Below, one piece after another: positions 45,101-58,859 of a stretch of 64,000 bases of DNA. Position numbers and translations under genes: made by a program. How positions within the stretch are numbered: position 1 is the stretch's first letter; each line of letters opens with the position of its first letter. Below the pieces are notes generated by a model. The model was not told the origin of the DNA, did not search any database, and was given only the letters and a program-made list of their open reading frames with translations. Source of the stretch: Lucinisca nassula (lineage: Eukaryota; Mollusca; Bivalvia; Lucinida; Lucinidae); assembly GCA_963580285.1 (NCBI GenBank), contig OY757026.1, positions 44,261,431 to 44,325,430 on the forward strand, in the 5' to 3' direction.

Positions 45101-45315
45101 TGTTTCGTTTAAACGCACGTGATTTACGTTTAAAGTTACCATTTTTCCTGGTGCCGTGAGATCTAGTTCTGCGTTTTTGACATTCCAGGAGCGAGAAAAT
45201 ATCAAAGTCTGGCATTCTGGAAATATTACCCTCATGATAAATGTTGTCATTAAATCCCAGTGGAAAAGGGGTCTGTAAAAATTTAATCCATTTCAGTTCA
45301 GCTTCATGTCTATCC
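42167..45315 (-). mobile_element. Naiad-type Penelope-like element, 5'-truncated
   Basis: A 3.15-kb insertion in the 76-bp satellite, flanked by TAAAAG on both sides (42161-42166, 45316-45321), which fits a short target duplication. The sense strand is minus. The 5' end is cut inside the last part of an N-terminal domain (45314 onward: HEAELKWIKFLQTPFPLGFN). Then come a basic linker, a CxC-containing connector and the RT. 42167-42740 is the 3' region without a frame. An endonuclease tail before the RT plus CxC is the layout described for Naiad elements; known canonical Penelope elements have it after. Confidence 0.8.
42741..45314 (-). pseudogene. Penelope-like RT polyprotein with five in-frame stops
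   Basis: A single frame from 45314 to the stop at 42741, interrupted by TGA 45084-45086, TGA 44241-44243, TAA 43839-43841, TAA 43755-43757 and TGA 43740-43742; no frameshift is needed. In order: the endonuclease-domain end, a basic region (RKNGNFKRKSRAFKRNN), DTEANKFYD, the CxC segment CDCKNSKYC, GHVITGNL, KGPKYRFP, APADKAANNVVVV, LPTLYWLPKLHKRPYKARFI, STYDFSTLYTTLPH (RT motif A), FRQIVGILMGTNCAP (motif B), SRYLDDLLN (catalytic YxDD) and KIYDKRDDFDFEIVNFPF, then GVYISQLIRFAR. RT of this class copies the element RNA at a nicked target. The two TAA codons show the copy is dead. The TGA at 44241 directly follows NNVVVV, where I recall a Cys in relatives. Confidence 0.85.
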
Positions 45316-48300
45316 TAAAAGGCTATCAATCTACTCCTACAGGAGCTGTCTGATCGTGGCCCATATTGTTTGCAGCCATAACTTTTAAAGTTAAAAGGTT
45401 ATCAAACTACTCCTACAGGAGCTGTCTGTTCTGGGCCCATATTGTTTGCAACCATAAATTTTTAAGTTAAAAGGTTATCAAACTACTCCAACAGGAGCTG
45501 TCTGATCTGCGCCCATTTTGTTTGTAGCCATAACTTTTAAAGTTAAAAGGTTATCAAACTACTCCTACAGGAGCTGTCTGATCTGGGCCAATATTGTTTG
45601 CAGACATATCTTTTATAGTTAAAAGATTATCAAACTACTCCTACAGGAGCTGTCTGATCTGGGCCCATATTGTTTGCAGCAATGCCTTTTACAATTAAAA
45701 GGTTATCAAACTACTCCTACAGGAGGTGTCAGATCTTGGCCCATATTGTTTGCAAGCATAACTTTTAAAGTTAAAAGGTATTCAAACTACTCCTACAGGA
45801 GCTGTCTGATCTGGGCCTATATTGTTTTCAGCCATTAATTTGGTTATCAAACTACTCCTACAGAAGCTGTCTGATCTGGGCACATATTGTTTACAGCCAT
45901 AACTTTGAAGTTGAAAGGTTATCAAGCTACTTTTACAGGAGCTGTCTGATCTGGACCAATATTGTTTTCAACCGTAAATTTTAAAGCTAAAAGGTTATCA
46001 GACTACTCCTACAGGAGCTGTCTGATCTGGGCCCAAATTGTTTGCAACCATGACTTTTAAATTTAAAATGTAATCAAACTACTCCTACTGATCTGGGCCC
46101 ATGTTGTTTGCAGCCATGCCTTTTAAAATTAAAAGGATATCAAACTACTCCTACAGGAGCTGTCTGATCTGGGCCCATAATATTTGCAGCCATAACTTTT
46201 AAAGTTAAAAGGTTATCAAACTACTCCTTCATGAGCTGTCTGATCTGGGCCCATATTGTTTGCAACCATGCCTTTTGAAGTTAAAAGGTTATCAAACTAC
46301 TCCTACAGGAGCTGTCTGATCTGGTCCCATATTGATGCAGCCATGCCTTTTAAAGTTAAAAGATTATTAACTTGCTTCTACAGGAGCTGTCTCATATGGG
46401 CCGATATTGTTTGCAGCCATGCCATTTAAAGTTAAAAGGTTATCAAACTGCTTCTACAGAAGCTGTCTGATCTGGCCCCATATTGTTTGCAGCCATGCCT
46501 TTTAAAGTTAAAAGGTTATCAAACTACTCCTACAGGAGCTGTCTGATCTGGGCGCATATTGTTTTCAGCCATTATATTTAAAGTTAAAAGGTTATCAAAC
46601 TACTCCTACAGGCGCTGTCTGATCTGGGCCAATATTATTTGCAAGCATAACTTTTAATGTTAAAAGGTTATCAAACTACTCCTACAGGAGCTGTCTGTTC
46701 TGGGCCCATATTGTTTGCAACCATAACTTTTTAAGTTAAAAGGTTATCAAACTACTCCAACAGGAGCTGTCTGATCTGCGCCTATATTGTTTTCAGCCAT
46801 AACTTTTAAATTTAAAAGGTTATCAAACTACTCTTACAGGAGCTGTCGGATCTGGGCCCATATTGTTTGCAGCCATAACTTTTAAAATTAAAAGGTTATC
46901 AAACTACTCCTACAGAAGCTGTCTGATCTGGACCCATATTGTTTTCAACCATAACTTGTAAAGTTAAAAGGTTATCAAACTACCCCTACAGGAGCTATCT
47001 GATCTTGGCCCATATTGTTTGCAACCATGACTTTTAAAGTTAAAAGGTTATCAAACTATTCCTACAGGAGCTGTCTGATCTGGGCCCATATTGTTTTGCA
47101 GCCATGCCTTTTAAAGTTCAAAGGTTATCAAACTACTCCTATAGGAGCTGTCTGATCTGGGCCCATATTGTTTACAACCATAACTTTTAAAGTTAAAATG
47201 TTATCATACTACTTCTACAGAAGCTGTTTAATCTGGGCACATATTGTTTAAAGCCATGCCATTTAAAGTTAAAAGGTTATCAAACTACTCCTACAGGAGC
47301 TGTCTGATCTGGGCCCATACTGTTTTTAACCATGCCTTTTAAAGATAAAAGGATATCAAACTACTCCTACAGGACCTGTCTGATCTGGGCCCATATTGTT
47401 TGCAGCCATAACTTTTTATCAAACTACTCCTACAGGAGCTGTCTGATCGGGGCCCATATTGTTTGCAGCCATAACTTTAAAAGTTAAAAGGTTATCAAAC
47501 TTTTCCTACAGGAGCTTTCTGATCTGAGCCCATAGTGTTTTCAGCCATGTCTTTTAAAGTAAAAATGATATCAAACTAATCCTACAGGAGCTGTCTGATC
47601 TGGGCCCATATTGTTTGTAGCAATAACTTTTAAAGTTAAAATGTTATGAAACTACTCCTACAGGAGCTGTCTGATCTGGGCCCATATTGTTTGCAACCAT
47701 AACTTTTAAAGTTAAAAGGTTATCAAACTACTCCTACAGGAGCTGTCTGATCGTGGCCCATATTGTTTGCAGCCATAGCTTTTAAAGTTAAAAGGTTATC
47801 AAACTATTCCTACAGGAGCTGTCTGTTCTGGGCCCATATTGTTTGCAACCATAACTTTTTAAGTTGAAAGGTTATCAAACTACTCCTACAGGAGCTGTCT
47901 GATCTGCGCCCATATTGTTTGCAGCCATAACTTTTAAAGTTAAAAGGTTATCAAACTACTCCTATAGGAGCTGTCTGATCTGGGCCCATATTGTTTGCAG
48001 CCATACATTTTAAAGTTAAAAGGTTATCAAACTACTCCTACAGGATCTGTCTGATCTGGGCCAATATTGTTTGCAGACATATCTTTTAAAGTTAAAAGGT
48101 TATCAGACTACTCCTACAGGAGCTGTCTGATCTGGGCCCATATTGTTTGCAGCAATGCCTATTACAATTAAAAGGTTATCAAACTACTCCTACAGGAGGT
48201 ATCTGATCTTGGCCCATATTGTTTGCAACCATAACATTTAAAGTTAATAGGTATTCAAACTACTCCTACAGGAGCTGTCTGATCTGGGCCCATATTGTTT

Positions 48301-51300
48301 GCAGCCATGCCTTTTAAAGTTCAAAGGTTATCAAACTACTCCTACAGGAGCTGTCTGATCTGGGCCAATATTGTTTTCAGCCATTATATTTAAAGTTAAA
48401 AGGTTATCAAACTACTCCTACAGGAGCTGTCTGATCTGGGCCCATATTGTTTTCAGCCAATGACATGTAAAGTTAAAAGGTTATCAAACTACTCCTACAG
48501 GAGCTGTCTTATCTGGGCCCTTATTGTTTGCAACCATGCCTTTTAAAGTTAAAACGTTACCAAACTGCTCCTACAGGAGCTGTCTCATCTGGGCCCATAT
48601 TGTTTTCAGCCATAACTTTTAAATTTAAAAGGTTATCAAACTACTCTTACAGGAGCTGTCGGATCTGGGCCCAAATTGTTTGCAGCCATAGCTTTTAAAG
48701 TTAAAAGGTTATCAAACTACTCCTACAGGAGCTGTCTGATCTGCACCCATATTGTTTGCAGCTATAATTTTTAAAGTTAAAAGGTTATCAAACTACTCCT
48801 ACAGGAGTTGTCTGATCTGGGCCCATATTGTTTGCAGCCATATATTTTAAAGTTAAAAGGTTATCAAACTATTCCTACAGGATCTGTCTGATCTGGGCCA
48901 ATATTGTTTGCAGACATATCTTTTAAAGTTAAAAGGTTATCAAACTACTCCTACAGGAGCCGTCTGATCTGGGCCCATATTGTTTGCAGCAATGCCTTTT
49001 ACAATTAAAAAGGTTATCAAACTACTCCTACAGGAGGTATCTGATCTTGGCCCATATTGTTTGCAACCATAACATTTAAAGTTTAAAGGTTATCAAACTA
49101 CTCCTACAGGAGATGTCTGATCTGGGCCTATATTGTTTGCAGCCATTAATTTGGTTATCAAACTACTCCTACAGGAGCTGTCTGATCTGGGCCCATATTG
49201 TTTGCAGCCATAACTTTTAAAGTTAAAACATTATCAAGTTACTCCTACAGGAGCTGTCTTATCTGGACCCATATTGTTTTCAAACGTAACTTTTAAAGTT
49301 AAAAGGTTATCAAACTACTCCTACAGGATCTGTCTGATCTGGGCCTAAATTGTTTGCAACCATGACTTTTAAAGTTAAAAGGTTACCAAACTACTCCTGC
49401 AAGAGCTGTCTGATCTGGGCCCATATTGTTTGCCGTCATGCCTTTCAAAAATTAAAAGGTTATCAAACTACTCCTACAGGAGCTGTCTGATCTGGGCCCA
49501 TATTGTTTGCAGCCATGCCTTTTAAAGTTAAAACGTTATCAAACTACACCTACAGGAGCTATTTGATCTGGGCCCATATTGTTTTCAGCCAATGACATTT
49601 AAAGTTAAAAGGTTATCAAACTACTCCTAGAGGAGCTGCCTGATCTGGGCCCATATTGTTTGCAACCATAACTTTTAAAGTTAAAAGGTTATCAAACTAC
49701 TCCTACAGAAGCTGTCTGTTCTGGGCCCATATTGTTTGCCATCATGCCATTTAAAGTTAAAAGGTTATCAAACTACTCCTACATGAGCTGTCTGATCTGG
49801 GCCCATATTGCTTGCAGCAATGCCTTTTAAAGTTAAAAGGTTATCAAACTACTCCTACAGGATCTGTCTGATCTGGGCCCATATTGTTTTCAGCCAATGA
49901 CATTTAAAGTTAAAAGGTTATCAAACTACTACAGGAGCTGTCTGATCTGGGCCCATATTGTTTGCAGCCATGCTATTTAAAGTAAAAAGTTTATTAAACT
50001 ACTCCTACATGAGCTGTCTGATCTGGGCCCATATTGCTTGCAGCAATGCCTTTTAAAGTTAAAAGGTTATCAAACTACTTCTACAGGAGCTGTCTGATCT
50101 GGGCCAATATTGATTTCAGCCAATGACATTTAAAGTTAAAAGGTTATCAAACTACTCCTACAGGAGCTGTCAGATCTGGGCCCATATTGTTTACAAGCAT
50201 AACTTTAAAAGTTAAAACGTTGTCAAACAGCTCCTACAGCAGCTGTCTCATCTGGGCCCATATTGTTTTTCAGCCATAACTTTTAAATTTAAAAGGTTAT
50301 CAAACTACTCCTACAGGAGCTGTCGGATCTGGGCCCATATTGTTTGCAGCCATAACTTTTAAAGTTAAATTGTTATCAAACTACTCCTACAGGAGCTGTC
50401 TGATCTGGACCCATATTGTTTTCAACCATAACTTGTAAAGTAAAAAGGTGATCAAACTACTCTTACAGGAGCTATCTGATCTCGGCCCATATTGTTCGCA
50501 ACCATGACTTTTAAAGTTAAAAGGTTATCAAACTATTCCTACAGGAGCTCTCTGATCTGGGCCCATATTGTTTGCAGCCATGCCTTTTAAAATTGAAAGG
50601 TTATCAAACGACTCCTATAGGAGCTGTCTGATCTGGGCCCATATTGTTTGCAACCATAACTTTTAAAGTTAAAATGTTGTCAAACTACTTCTACAGGAGC
50701 TGTTTAATCTGGGCCCATATTGTTGAAAGCCATGCCATTTAAAGTTAAAAGGTTATTAAACGTCTCCTACAGGAGCTGTCTGATCTGGGCCCATATTGTT
50801 TGCAGCCATGCCTTTTAAAGTTAAAAGGTTATCAAACTACACCTACAGGAGCTATTTGATCGGGGCCCGTATTGTTTTCAGCCAATGACATTTAAAGTTA
50901 AAAGGTTATCAAACTACTCCTACAGGAGCTGTCTGATCTGGGCCCATATTGTTTGCAACCATAACTTTTAAAGTTAAAAGGTTATCAAACTACTCCTACA
51001 GAAGCTGTCTGATCTGGGCCCACATTGTTTGCCATCATGCCATTTAAAGTTAAAAGGTTATCTAACTACTCCTACAGAAGCTGTCTGATCTTTGCCCATA
51101 TTGTTTGCAAGCATAACTTTTAAAGTTAAAAGGTTATCAAACTACTCCTACAGGAGCTGTAAAAGGTTATCAAACTACTCCCACAGGAGCTGTCTGATCT
51201 GGTCCCATATTGATTCAGCCACGCCTTTAAAAGTTGAAAGGTTATCAAACTACTTCTACAGGAGCTGTCTCATATGGGCCAATATTGTTTGCAGCTATGC

Positions 51301-52899
51301 CATTTCAAGTTAAAAGGTTATCAAACTGCTCCTACAGAAGCTGTCTGATCTGGGCCCATATTGTTTGCAGCCATGCCTTTTAAAATTGAAAGGTTATCAA
51401 ACTACTCCTGTAGGATCTGTCTGATCTGGGCCCATATTGTTTGCAACCATAACTTTTAAAGTGAAAATGTTTGCAGCCATGCCTTTTAAAATTAAAAGAT
51501 TATCAAACTACTCCTACAGCATGTCTGATCTGGGCCCATATTGTTTTCAGCCATTATATTTAAAGTTAAAAGGTTATCAAACTACTCCTACAGGAGCTGT
51601 CTGATCTGGGCCCATATTGTTTGCAACCATAACCTTTAAAGTTAAAAGGTTTTCAAACTACTCCTACAGGAGCTGTCTCAGCTGGGCCCTTTTTGTTTGC
51701 AACCATGCCTTTTAAAGTTAAAACGTTATCAAACCGCTCCTACAGGAGCTGTCTCATCTGGGCCCATATTGTTTTCAGCCATAACTTTTAAATTCAAAAG
51801 GTTATCAAACTACTCCTACAGGAGTTGTAAGACCTGGGCCCATATTGTTTGCAGCCATAACTTTTAAAGTTAAAAGGTTATCAAACTACTCCTACAGGAG
51901 CTGTCTGATCTGGACCCATATTGTTTTCAACAATAACTTTTAAAGGTAAAAGGTTATCAAACTATTCCTACAGGAGCTGTCTAATCTGGGCCCATATTGT
52001 TTTGCAGCCATGCCTTTTAAAGTTGAAAGGTTATCAAACTACTCCTATAGGATCTGTCTGATCTGGGCCCATATTGTTTGCAACCATAACTTTTAAAGTT
52101 AAAATGTCACCAAACTACTCCTACAGGAGCTGTCTAATCTGGGCCCATATTGTTAAAAGCCATGCCATTTAAAGTTAAAAGGTTATCAAACTACTCCTAC
52201 AGGAGCTGTCTGATCTGGGCCCATATTGTTTGCAGCCATGCCTTTTAAAGTTAAAAGGTTATCATACTACACCTGCAGGAGCTATTTGATCTGGGCCCAT
52301 ATTGTTTTCAGCACATGACATTTAAAGTTAAAAGGTTATCAAACTACTCCTACAGGAGCTGTCTGATCTGGGCCCATAGTGTTTGCAACCATATTTTTAA
52401 AGTTAAAAGGTTATCAAACTACTCATACAGAAGCTGTCTGATATGGGCCCATATTGTTTGCCATCATGCCATTTAAAGTTAAAAGGTTTTCAAACTACTC
52501 CTACAGGAGCTGTCTGATCTGGGCCCAAATTGTTTGCAAGCATAACTTTTAAAGTTAAAAGGTTATCAAACTACTCCTACATGAGCTGTCTCATCTGGGC
52601 CCTTATTGTTTGCAACCATGCCTTTTAAAAGTAAAACGTTATCAAACTGCCCCTACAGGAGATGTCTCATCTGGGCCCAATTTTTTTTTCAACCATAACT
52701 TTTAAATTTAAAAGGTTATCAAACTACTTCTACAGGAGCAGTCGGATCTGGGCCCATATTGTTTGCAGCCATAACTTTTAAAGTTAAAAGGTTATCAAAC
52801 TACTCCTACAGGAGCTGTCTGATCTGGACTCATATTGTTTTCAACCATAACTTGAAAAGTTAAAAGGTTATCAAACTACCCCTACAGGAGCTATCTGCC

Positions 52900-54100
52900 C
52901 TGGGCCCATATTGTTTGCAACCATGACTTTTAAAGTTAAAATGTTATCAATTTATTCCTACAGGAGCTGTCTGATCTGGGCCCATATTGTTTGCAACCAT
53001 GCCTTTTAAAATTAAAAGGTTATCAAACTACTCCTATAGGATCTGTCTGATCTGGGCCCATATTGTTTGCAACCATAACATTTAAAGTTAAAATGTTACC
53101 AAACTACTTCTACAGGAGCTGTCTAATCTGGGCCCATATTGTTTAAAGCCATGCCATTTAAAATTAAAAGGTTATCAAACTACTCCTATAGGATCTGTCT
53201 GATCTGGGCCCATATTGTTTTCAACCATAACTTGTAAAGTTAAAAGGTTATCAAACTACCCCTACAGGAGCTATCTGCTCTGGGCCCATATTGTTTGCAA
53301 CCATGACTTTTAAAGTTAAAAGGTTTAACAAACTACAGCTATAGGAGCTTTTTGATCTGGGCCCATATTGTTTGCAACCATGCCATTTAAAATTAAAAGG
53401 TTATCAAACTACTCCTGTAGGATCTGTCTGATCTGGGCCCATATTGTTTGCAACCATAACTTTTAAAGTGAAAATGTTACCAAACTACTTCTACATGAGC
53501 TGTCTAATCTGGGCCCATATTGTTTAAAGCCATGCCATTTAAAGTTAAAAGGTTATCAAACTACTCCTACAGGAGCTGTCTGATCTGGACCCATATTGTT
53601 TTCAACCATAATTTGTAAAGTTAAAAGGTAATCAAACTACCCCTACAGGAGCTTTCTGCTCTGGGCCCATATTGTTTGCAACCATGACTTTTAAAGTTGA
53701 AAGGTTATCAATTTATTCCGACAGGAGCTGTCTGATCTGGGCCCATATTGTTTGCAACCATGCCTTTTAAAATTAAAAGGTTATCAAATTACTCCTATAG
53801 GATCTGTCTGATCTGGGCCCATATTGTTTGCAACCATAACTTTTAAAGTTAAAATGTTACCAAACTACTTCTACAGGAGCTGTCTAATCTGGGCCCATAT
53901 TGTTTAAAGCCATGCTATTTAAAATTAAAAGGTTATCAAACTACTCCTACAGGAGCTGTCTGATCTGGACCCATAATGTTTTCAACCATAACTGGTAAAG
54001 TTAAAAGGTTATCAAACTACCCCTACAGGAGCTATCTGCTCTGGGCCCATATTGTTTGCAACCATGACCTTTAAAGTTAAAAGGTTATCAATTTATTCCT
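52900..54100. repeat. Local 5-monomer higher-order repeat (about 380 bp)
   Basis: The variant gtttaaagccatgc recurs at 53141, 53522 and 53902 (381 and 380 bp = 5 x 76). Companion variants keep their order: ccctacaggagctatctgc or ctttctgc, caatttattcc, ataggatctgtctg. Confidence 0.75.
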
Positions 54101-55225
54101 ACAGGAGCCGTCTGATCTGGGCCCATATTGTTTGTAACCATGCCTTTTAAAATTAAAAGGTTATCAAACAACTCCTATAGGATCTGTCTGATCTGGGCCC
54201 ATATTGTTTTCAACCATAACTTGTAAAGTTAAAAGGTTATCAAACTACCCCTACAGGAGCTATCTGCTCTGGGGCCATATTGGTTGCAACCATGACTTCT
54301 AAAGTTAAAAGGTTATCAATTTATTCCTACAGGAGCTGTCTGATCTGGGCCCATTTTAAAGTTAAAATCTTACCAAACTTCTTCTGCAGGAGCTGTCTAA
54401 TCTGGGCCATATTGTTTAAAGCCATGCCATTTAAAGTTAAAAGGTTATCAAACTACTCCTACAGGAGCTGTCTGATCTGGGCCCATATTGTTTGCAGCCA
54501 TAACTTTTAAAGTTAAAAGGTTATCAAACTACTCCTACAGGAGCTGTCTGATCTGGACCCATATTGTTTTCAACCATAACTTGAAAAGTTAAAAGGTTAT
54601 CAAACTACCTCTAAAGGAGCTATCTGATCTGGTACCATATTGTTTGCAACCATGACTTTTAAAGATAAAAGTTTATCAAACTATTCCTGCAGGAGCTGTC
54701 TGATCTGGGCCAATATTGTTTGCAGCCATGCCTTTTAAAATTAAAAGGTAATCAAACTACTCCTATAGGAGCTGTCTGATCTGGGCCCATATTGTTTGCA
54801 ACCATAATTTTTAAAGTTAAAATGTTGTCAAACTGCTTCTACAGGAGCTGTCTAATCTGGGCCCATATTGTTTAAAGCCATGCCATTTAAAGTTGAAAGG
54901 TTATCAACCTACTCCTACAGGATCTGTCTGATCTGGGCCCATATTGTTTGCAAGCATAACTTTTTAAGTTAAAAGGTTATCAAACTACTTCTACATGAGC
55001 TGTCTGATCTGGGCCCATATTGTTTGCAGCCATGCCATTTAAAGTATCAAATGTTATCAAACTACTTCTACAGGAGCTGTCTAATCTGGGCCCATATTGT
55101 TTAAAGCCATGCCATTTAAAGTTAAAAGGTTATCAACCTACTCCTACAGGATCTGTCTGATCTGGGCCCATATTGTTTGCAAGCATAACTTTTTAAGTTG
55201 AAAGGTTATCAAACTACACCTACAG

Positions 55226-55523
55226 TTTTGTTTGATTTGAGGTTTAACGTCCCCGTCAACACTGTAAAGGTCATTTTGGAGACGTTGCTTCCAATTATGT
55301 GGGACTTTTACCCGACATTGAGATGAAATGACATCTCAAGCCCTGTCGCCCATTGATACCAATAGGGTTTATTAGCATGGACGGTCCACCTCGCACCGCG
55401 GTTCCTGGACAGGCTTAGATCCTCTATGCGGTTTACCAGTACTAGTGTGCGGGCAGGATTAGGCTCTGCGTGGAAGCATCATGCAGCCCATATATTTCTT
55501 CAAGCCCCTATAGGCGGGGGCCG
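55226..55523 (-). mobile_element. SINE-A inserted in the satellite, 14-bp target duplication
   Basis: 298 bp from ttttgtttgatttgaggttt to cctataggcgggggccg, flanked by AACTACACCTACAG (55212-55225) and AACTACACCTGCAG (55524-55537), one mismatch. The target is a satellite monomer of the ctacacc variant. It proves transposition after the array formed. Confidence 0.9.
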
Positions 55524-58500
55524 AACTACACCTGCAGGAGCTATTTGATCTCGGCCCATATTGTTTTCAGCCAATGACATTTAAAGTTAAAAGGTTATCA
55601 AACTACTCCTACAGGAGCTGTCTGATCTGGGACCATATTGTTTGCAACATAACTTTTAAATTTAAAAGGTTATCAAACTACTCCATAGAAGCTGTCTGTT
55701 CTGGGCCCATATTGTTTGCCATCATGCCATTTAAAGTTAAAAGGTTATCAAACTACTCCTACAGAAGCTGTCTGATCTTGGCCTTTATTGTTTGCAGCCA
55801 TGCCATTTAAAGTAAAAAGTTTATAAAACTACTCCTACATGAGCTGTCTGATCTGGGCCCATATTGTTTTCAGCCAATGACATTTAAAGTTAAAAGGTTA
55901 TCAAACTACTCCTACAGGAGCTGTCTGATCTGGGCCCATATTGTTTGCAGCCATGCCATTTAAATTAAAATGTTTATTAAACTACTCCTACATGAGCTGT
56001 CTGATCTGGGCCCATATTGTTTGCAACCATAATTTTTAAAGTTAAAATGTTATCAAACTGCTTCTACAGGAGCTGTCTAATCTGGGCCCATATTGTTTAA
56101 AGCCATGCCATTTAAAGTTGAAAGGTGATCAACCTACTCCTACAGGATCTGTCTGATCTGGGCCCATATTGTTTGCAAGCATAACTTTTTAAGTTAAAAG
56201 GTTATCAAACTACTTCTACATGAGCTGTCTGATCTGGGCCCATATTGTTTGCAGCCATGCCATTTAAAGTAAAAAGTTTATAAAACTACTCCTACATGAG
56301 CTGTCTGATCTGGGCCCATATTGTTTTCAGCCAATGACATTTAAAGTTAAAAGGTTATCAAACTACTCCTACAGGAGCTGTCTGATCTGGGCCCATATTA
56401 TTTGCAGCCATGCCATTTAAATTAAAATGTTTATTTAACTACTCCTACATGAGCTGTCTGATCTGGGCCCATATTGCTTGCAGCAATGCCTTTTAAAATT
56501 AAAAGGTTATCAAACTACTTCTACAGGAGCTGTCTGGGCCCATATTGTTTTCAGCCAATGACATTTAAAGTTAAAAGGTTTTCAAACTACTCCTACAGGA
56601 GCTGTCTGATCTGGGCCTATATTGTTTGCAAGCATAACTTTAAAGTTAAAACGTTATCAAACTGCTCCTACAGGAGCTGTCTCATCTGGGCCCATATTGT
56701 TTTCAGCCATAACTTTTAAATTTAAAAGGTTATCAAACTACTCCTACAGGAGCTGTCGGATCTGGGCCCATATTGTTTGCAGCCATAACTTTTAAAGTTA
56801 AATGGTTATCAAACTACTCCTACAGGAGCTGTCTGATCTGGACCCATATTGTTTTCAACCATAACTTGTAAAGTTAAAAGGTTATCAAACTACCCCTACA
56901 GGAGCTATCTGATCTGGGCCCATATTGTTTGCAACCATGACTTTTAAAGTTAAAAGGTTATCAAACTATTCCTACAGGAGCTGTCTGATCTGGGCCCATA
57001 TTGTTTGCAGCCATGCCTTTTAAAATTAAAAGGTTATCAAACGACTTCTATAGGAGCTGTCTGATCTGGGCCGATATTATTTGCAACCATAACTTTTAAA
57101 GTTAAAATGTTATCAAACTACTTCTACAGGAGCTGTCTAATCTGGGCCCATATTGTTTAAAGCCATGCCATTTAAAGTTAAAAGGTTATAAAACTACTCC
57201 TACGGGAGCTGTCTGATCTGGGCTCATATTGTTTGCAGCCATGCCTTTTAAACATAAAAGGTTATCAAACTACACCTACAGGAGCTATTTGATCTGGGCC
57301 CGTATTGTTTTCAGCCAATGACATTTAAAGTTAAAAGGTTATCAAACTACTCCTACAGGAGCTGTCTGATCTGGGCCCATATTGTTTGCAACCATAACTT
57401 TGAAAGTTAAAAGGTTATCAAACTACTCCTACAGAAGCTGTCTGATCTGGGCCCATATTGTTTGCCATCATGCCATTTAAAGTTAAAAGGTTATCTAACT
57501 ACTCCAACAGAAGCTGTCTGATCTTGGCCCATATTGTTTGCAAGCATAACTTTTAAAGTTAAAAGGTTATCAAACTACTCCTACATGAGCTGTCTGATCT
57601 GGGCCCATATTGTTTGCAGCCATGCCTTTTAAATTTCAAATGTTATCAAACTACTTCTACAGGAGATGTCTGATCTGGCCCCATATTATTTTCAGCCAAT
57701 GACATTTAAAGGTTAAAATGTTATCAAACAACTCCTACAAGAGCTGTCTGATCTGGGCCCATATTGTTTGCAACCATAACTTTTAAAGTTAAAAGGTTAT
57801 CAATCAAACTAATCCTACATGAGCTTTCTGATGTAGGCCCATATTGTTTGCAGCTATGCCCTTTACAATTAAAAGGTTATCAAACTACTCCTATAGGAGT
57901 TGTCTGATCTGGGCCCATATTGGTTGCAACCATTACTTTTAAAGTTAAAAGGTTATCAAACTGCTCCTAGAGGAGCTGTCAGATCTGGGCCATATTGTTT
58001 GCAGCCATAACTTTTAAAGTTAGTAGGTTATCAAACTACTCCTTCATGAGCTGTCTGATCTGGGCCCATATTGTTTGCAACCATGTCTTTTAAAGTTAAA
58101 AGGTTATCAAACTACTCCTACAGGAGCTTTCTGATCTGGTCCCATATTGATGCAGCCATGCCTTTTAAACGTAAAAGGTTATCAAACTACTTCTGCAGTA
58201 GCTGTCTCATATGGGCCCATACTTTTGCAGCCATGCCATTTAAAGTTAAAATGTTATCAAACTGCTCCTACAGGAGCCGTCTGATCTGGGCCCATATTTT
58301 ATGCAGCCATTACATTTAAAGTTAAAAGGTTATCAAACTACTCCTACAGGAGTTGTCTGAACTGGGCCCATGTTGTTTGAAGCATAACTTTTAATGTTAA
58401 AAGGTTACCAAACTACTCCGACAGCAGCTGTCTCATCTTGGCCCTTATTATTTGCAGCCATGCCTTTTAAAGTTAAAAGATTATCAAACGGCTCCTACAG

Positions 58501-58859
58501 GAGCTGTCTCATCTGGGCCCATATTGTTTTCAGCCATAACTTCTAAAGTTAAAAGGTTCTAAAACTACTCCTACAGGAGCTTTCTGATCTGGACCCATAT
58601 TGTTTTCAACCATAATTTGTAAAGTTAAAAGGTTATCAAACTACTCCTACAGGAGCTGTCTGATCTGGGCCAATATTGTTTGCAGCCATATCTTTTAAAG
58701 TTAACAGATTATCAAACTACTCCTACAGGAGCTGTGTGATCTGGGCCCATATTGTTTTCAGCCATAACATTTAAAGTTAAAAGATTATCAAACTACTCCT
58801 ACAGGAGCTGTCTGATCTCGGCCCATATTGTTTGCAAGCATAACTTTTAAAGTTAAAAG

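Noticed and set aside
51092..58319. Small proteins (KVKRLSNYSYRSCLIWAHIV type) in the satellite
   Set aside because: A 76-bp period shifts frame every monomer, so one 228-bp cycle gives an apparent 76-codon frame. These are repeat translations.
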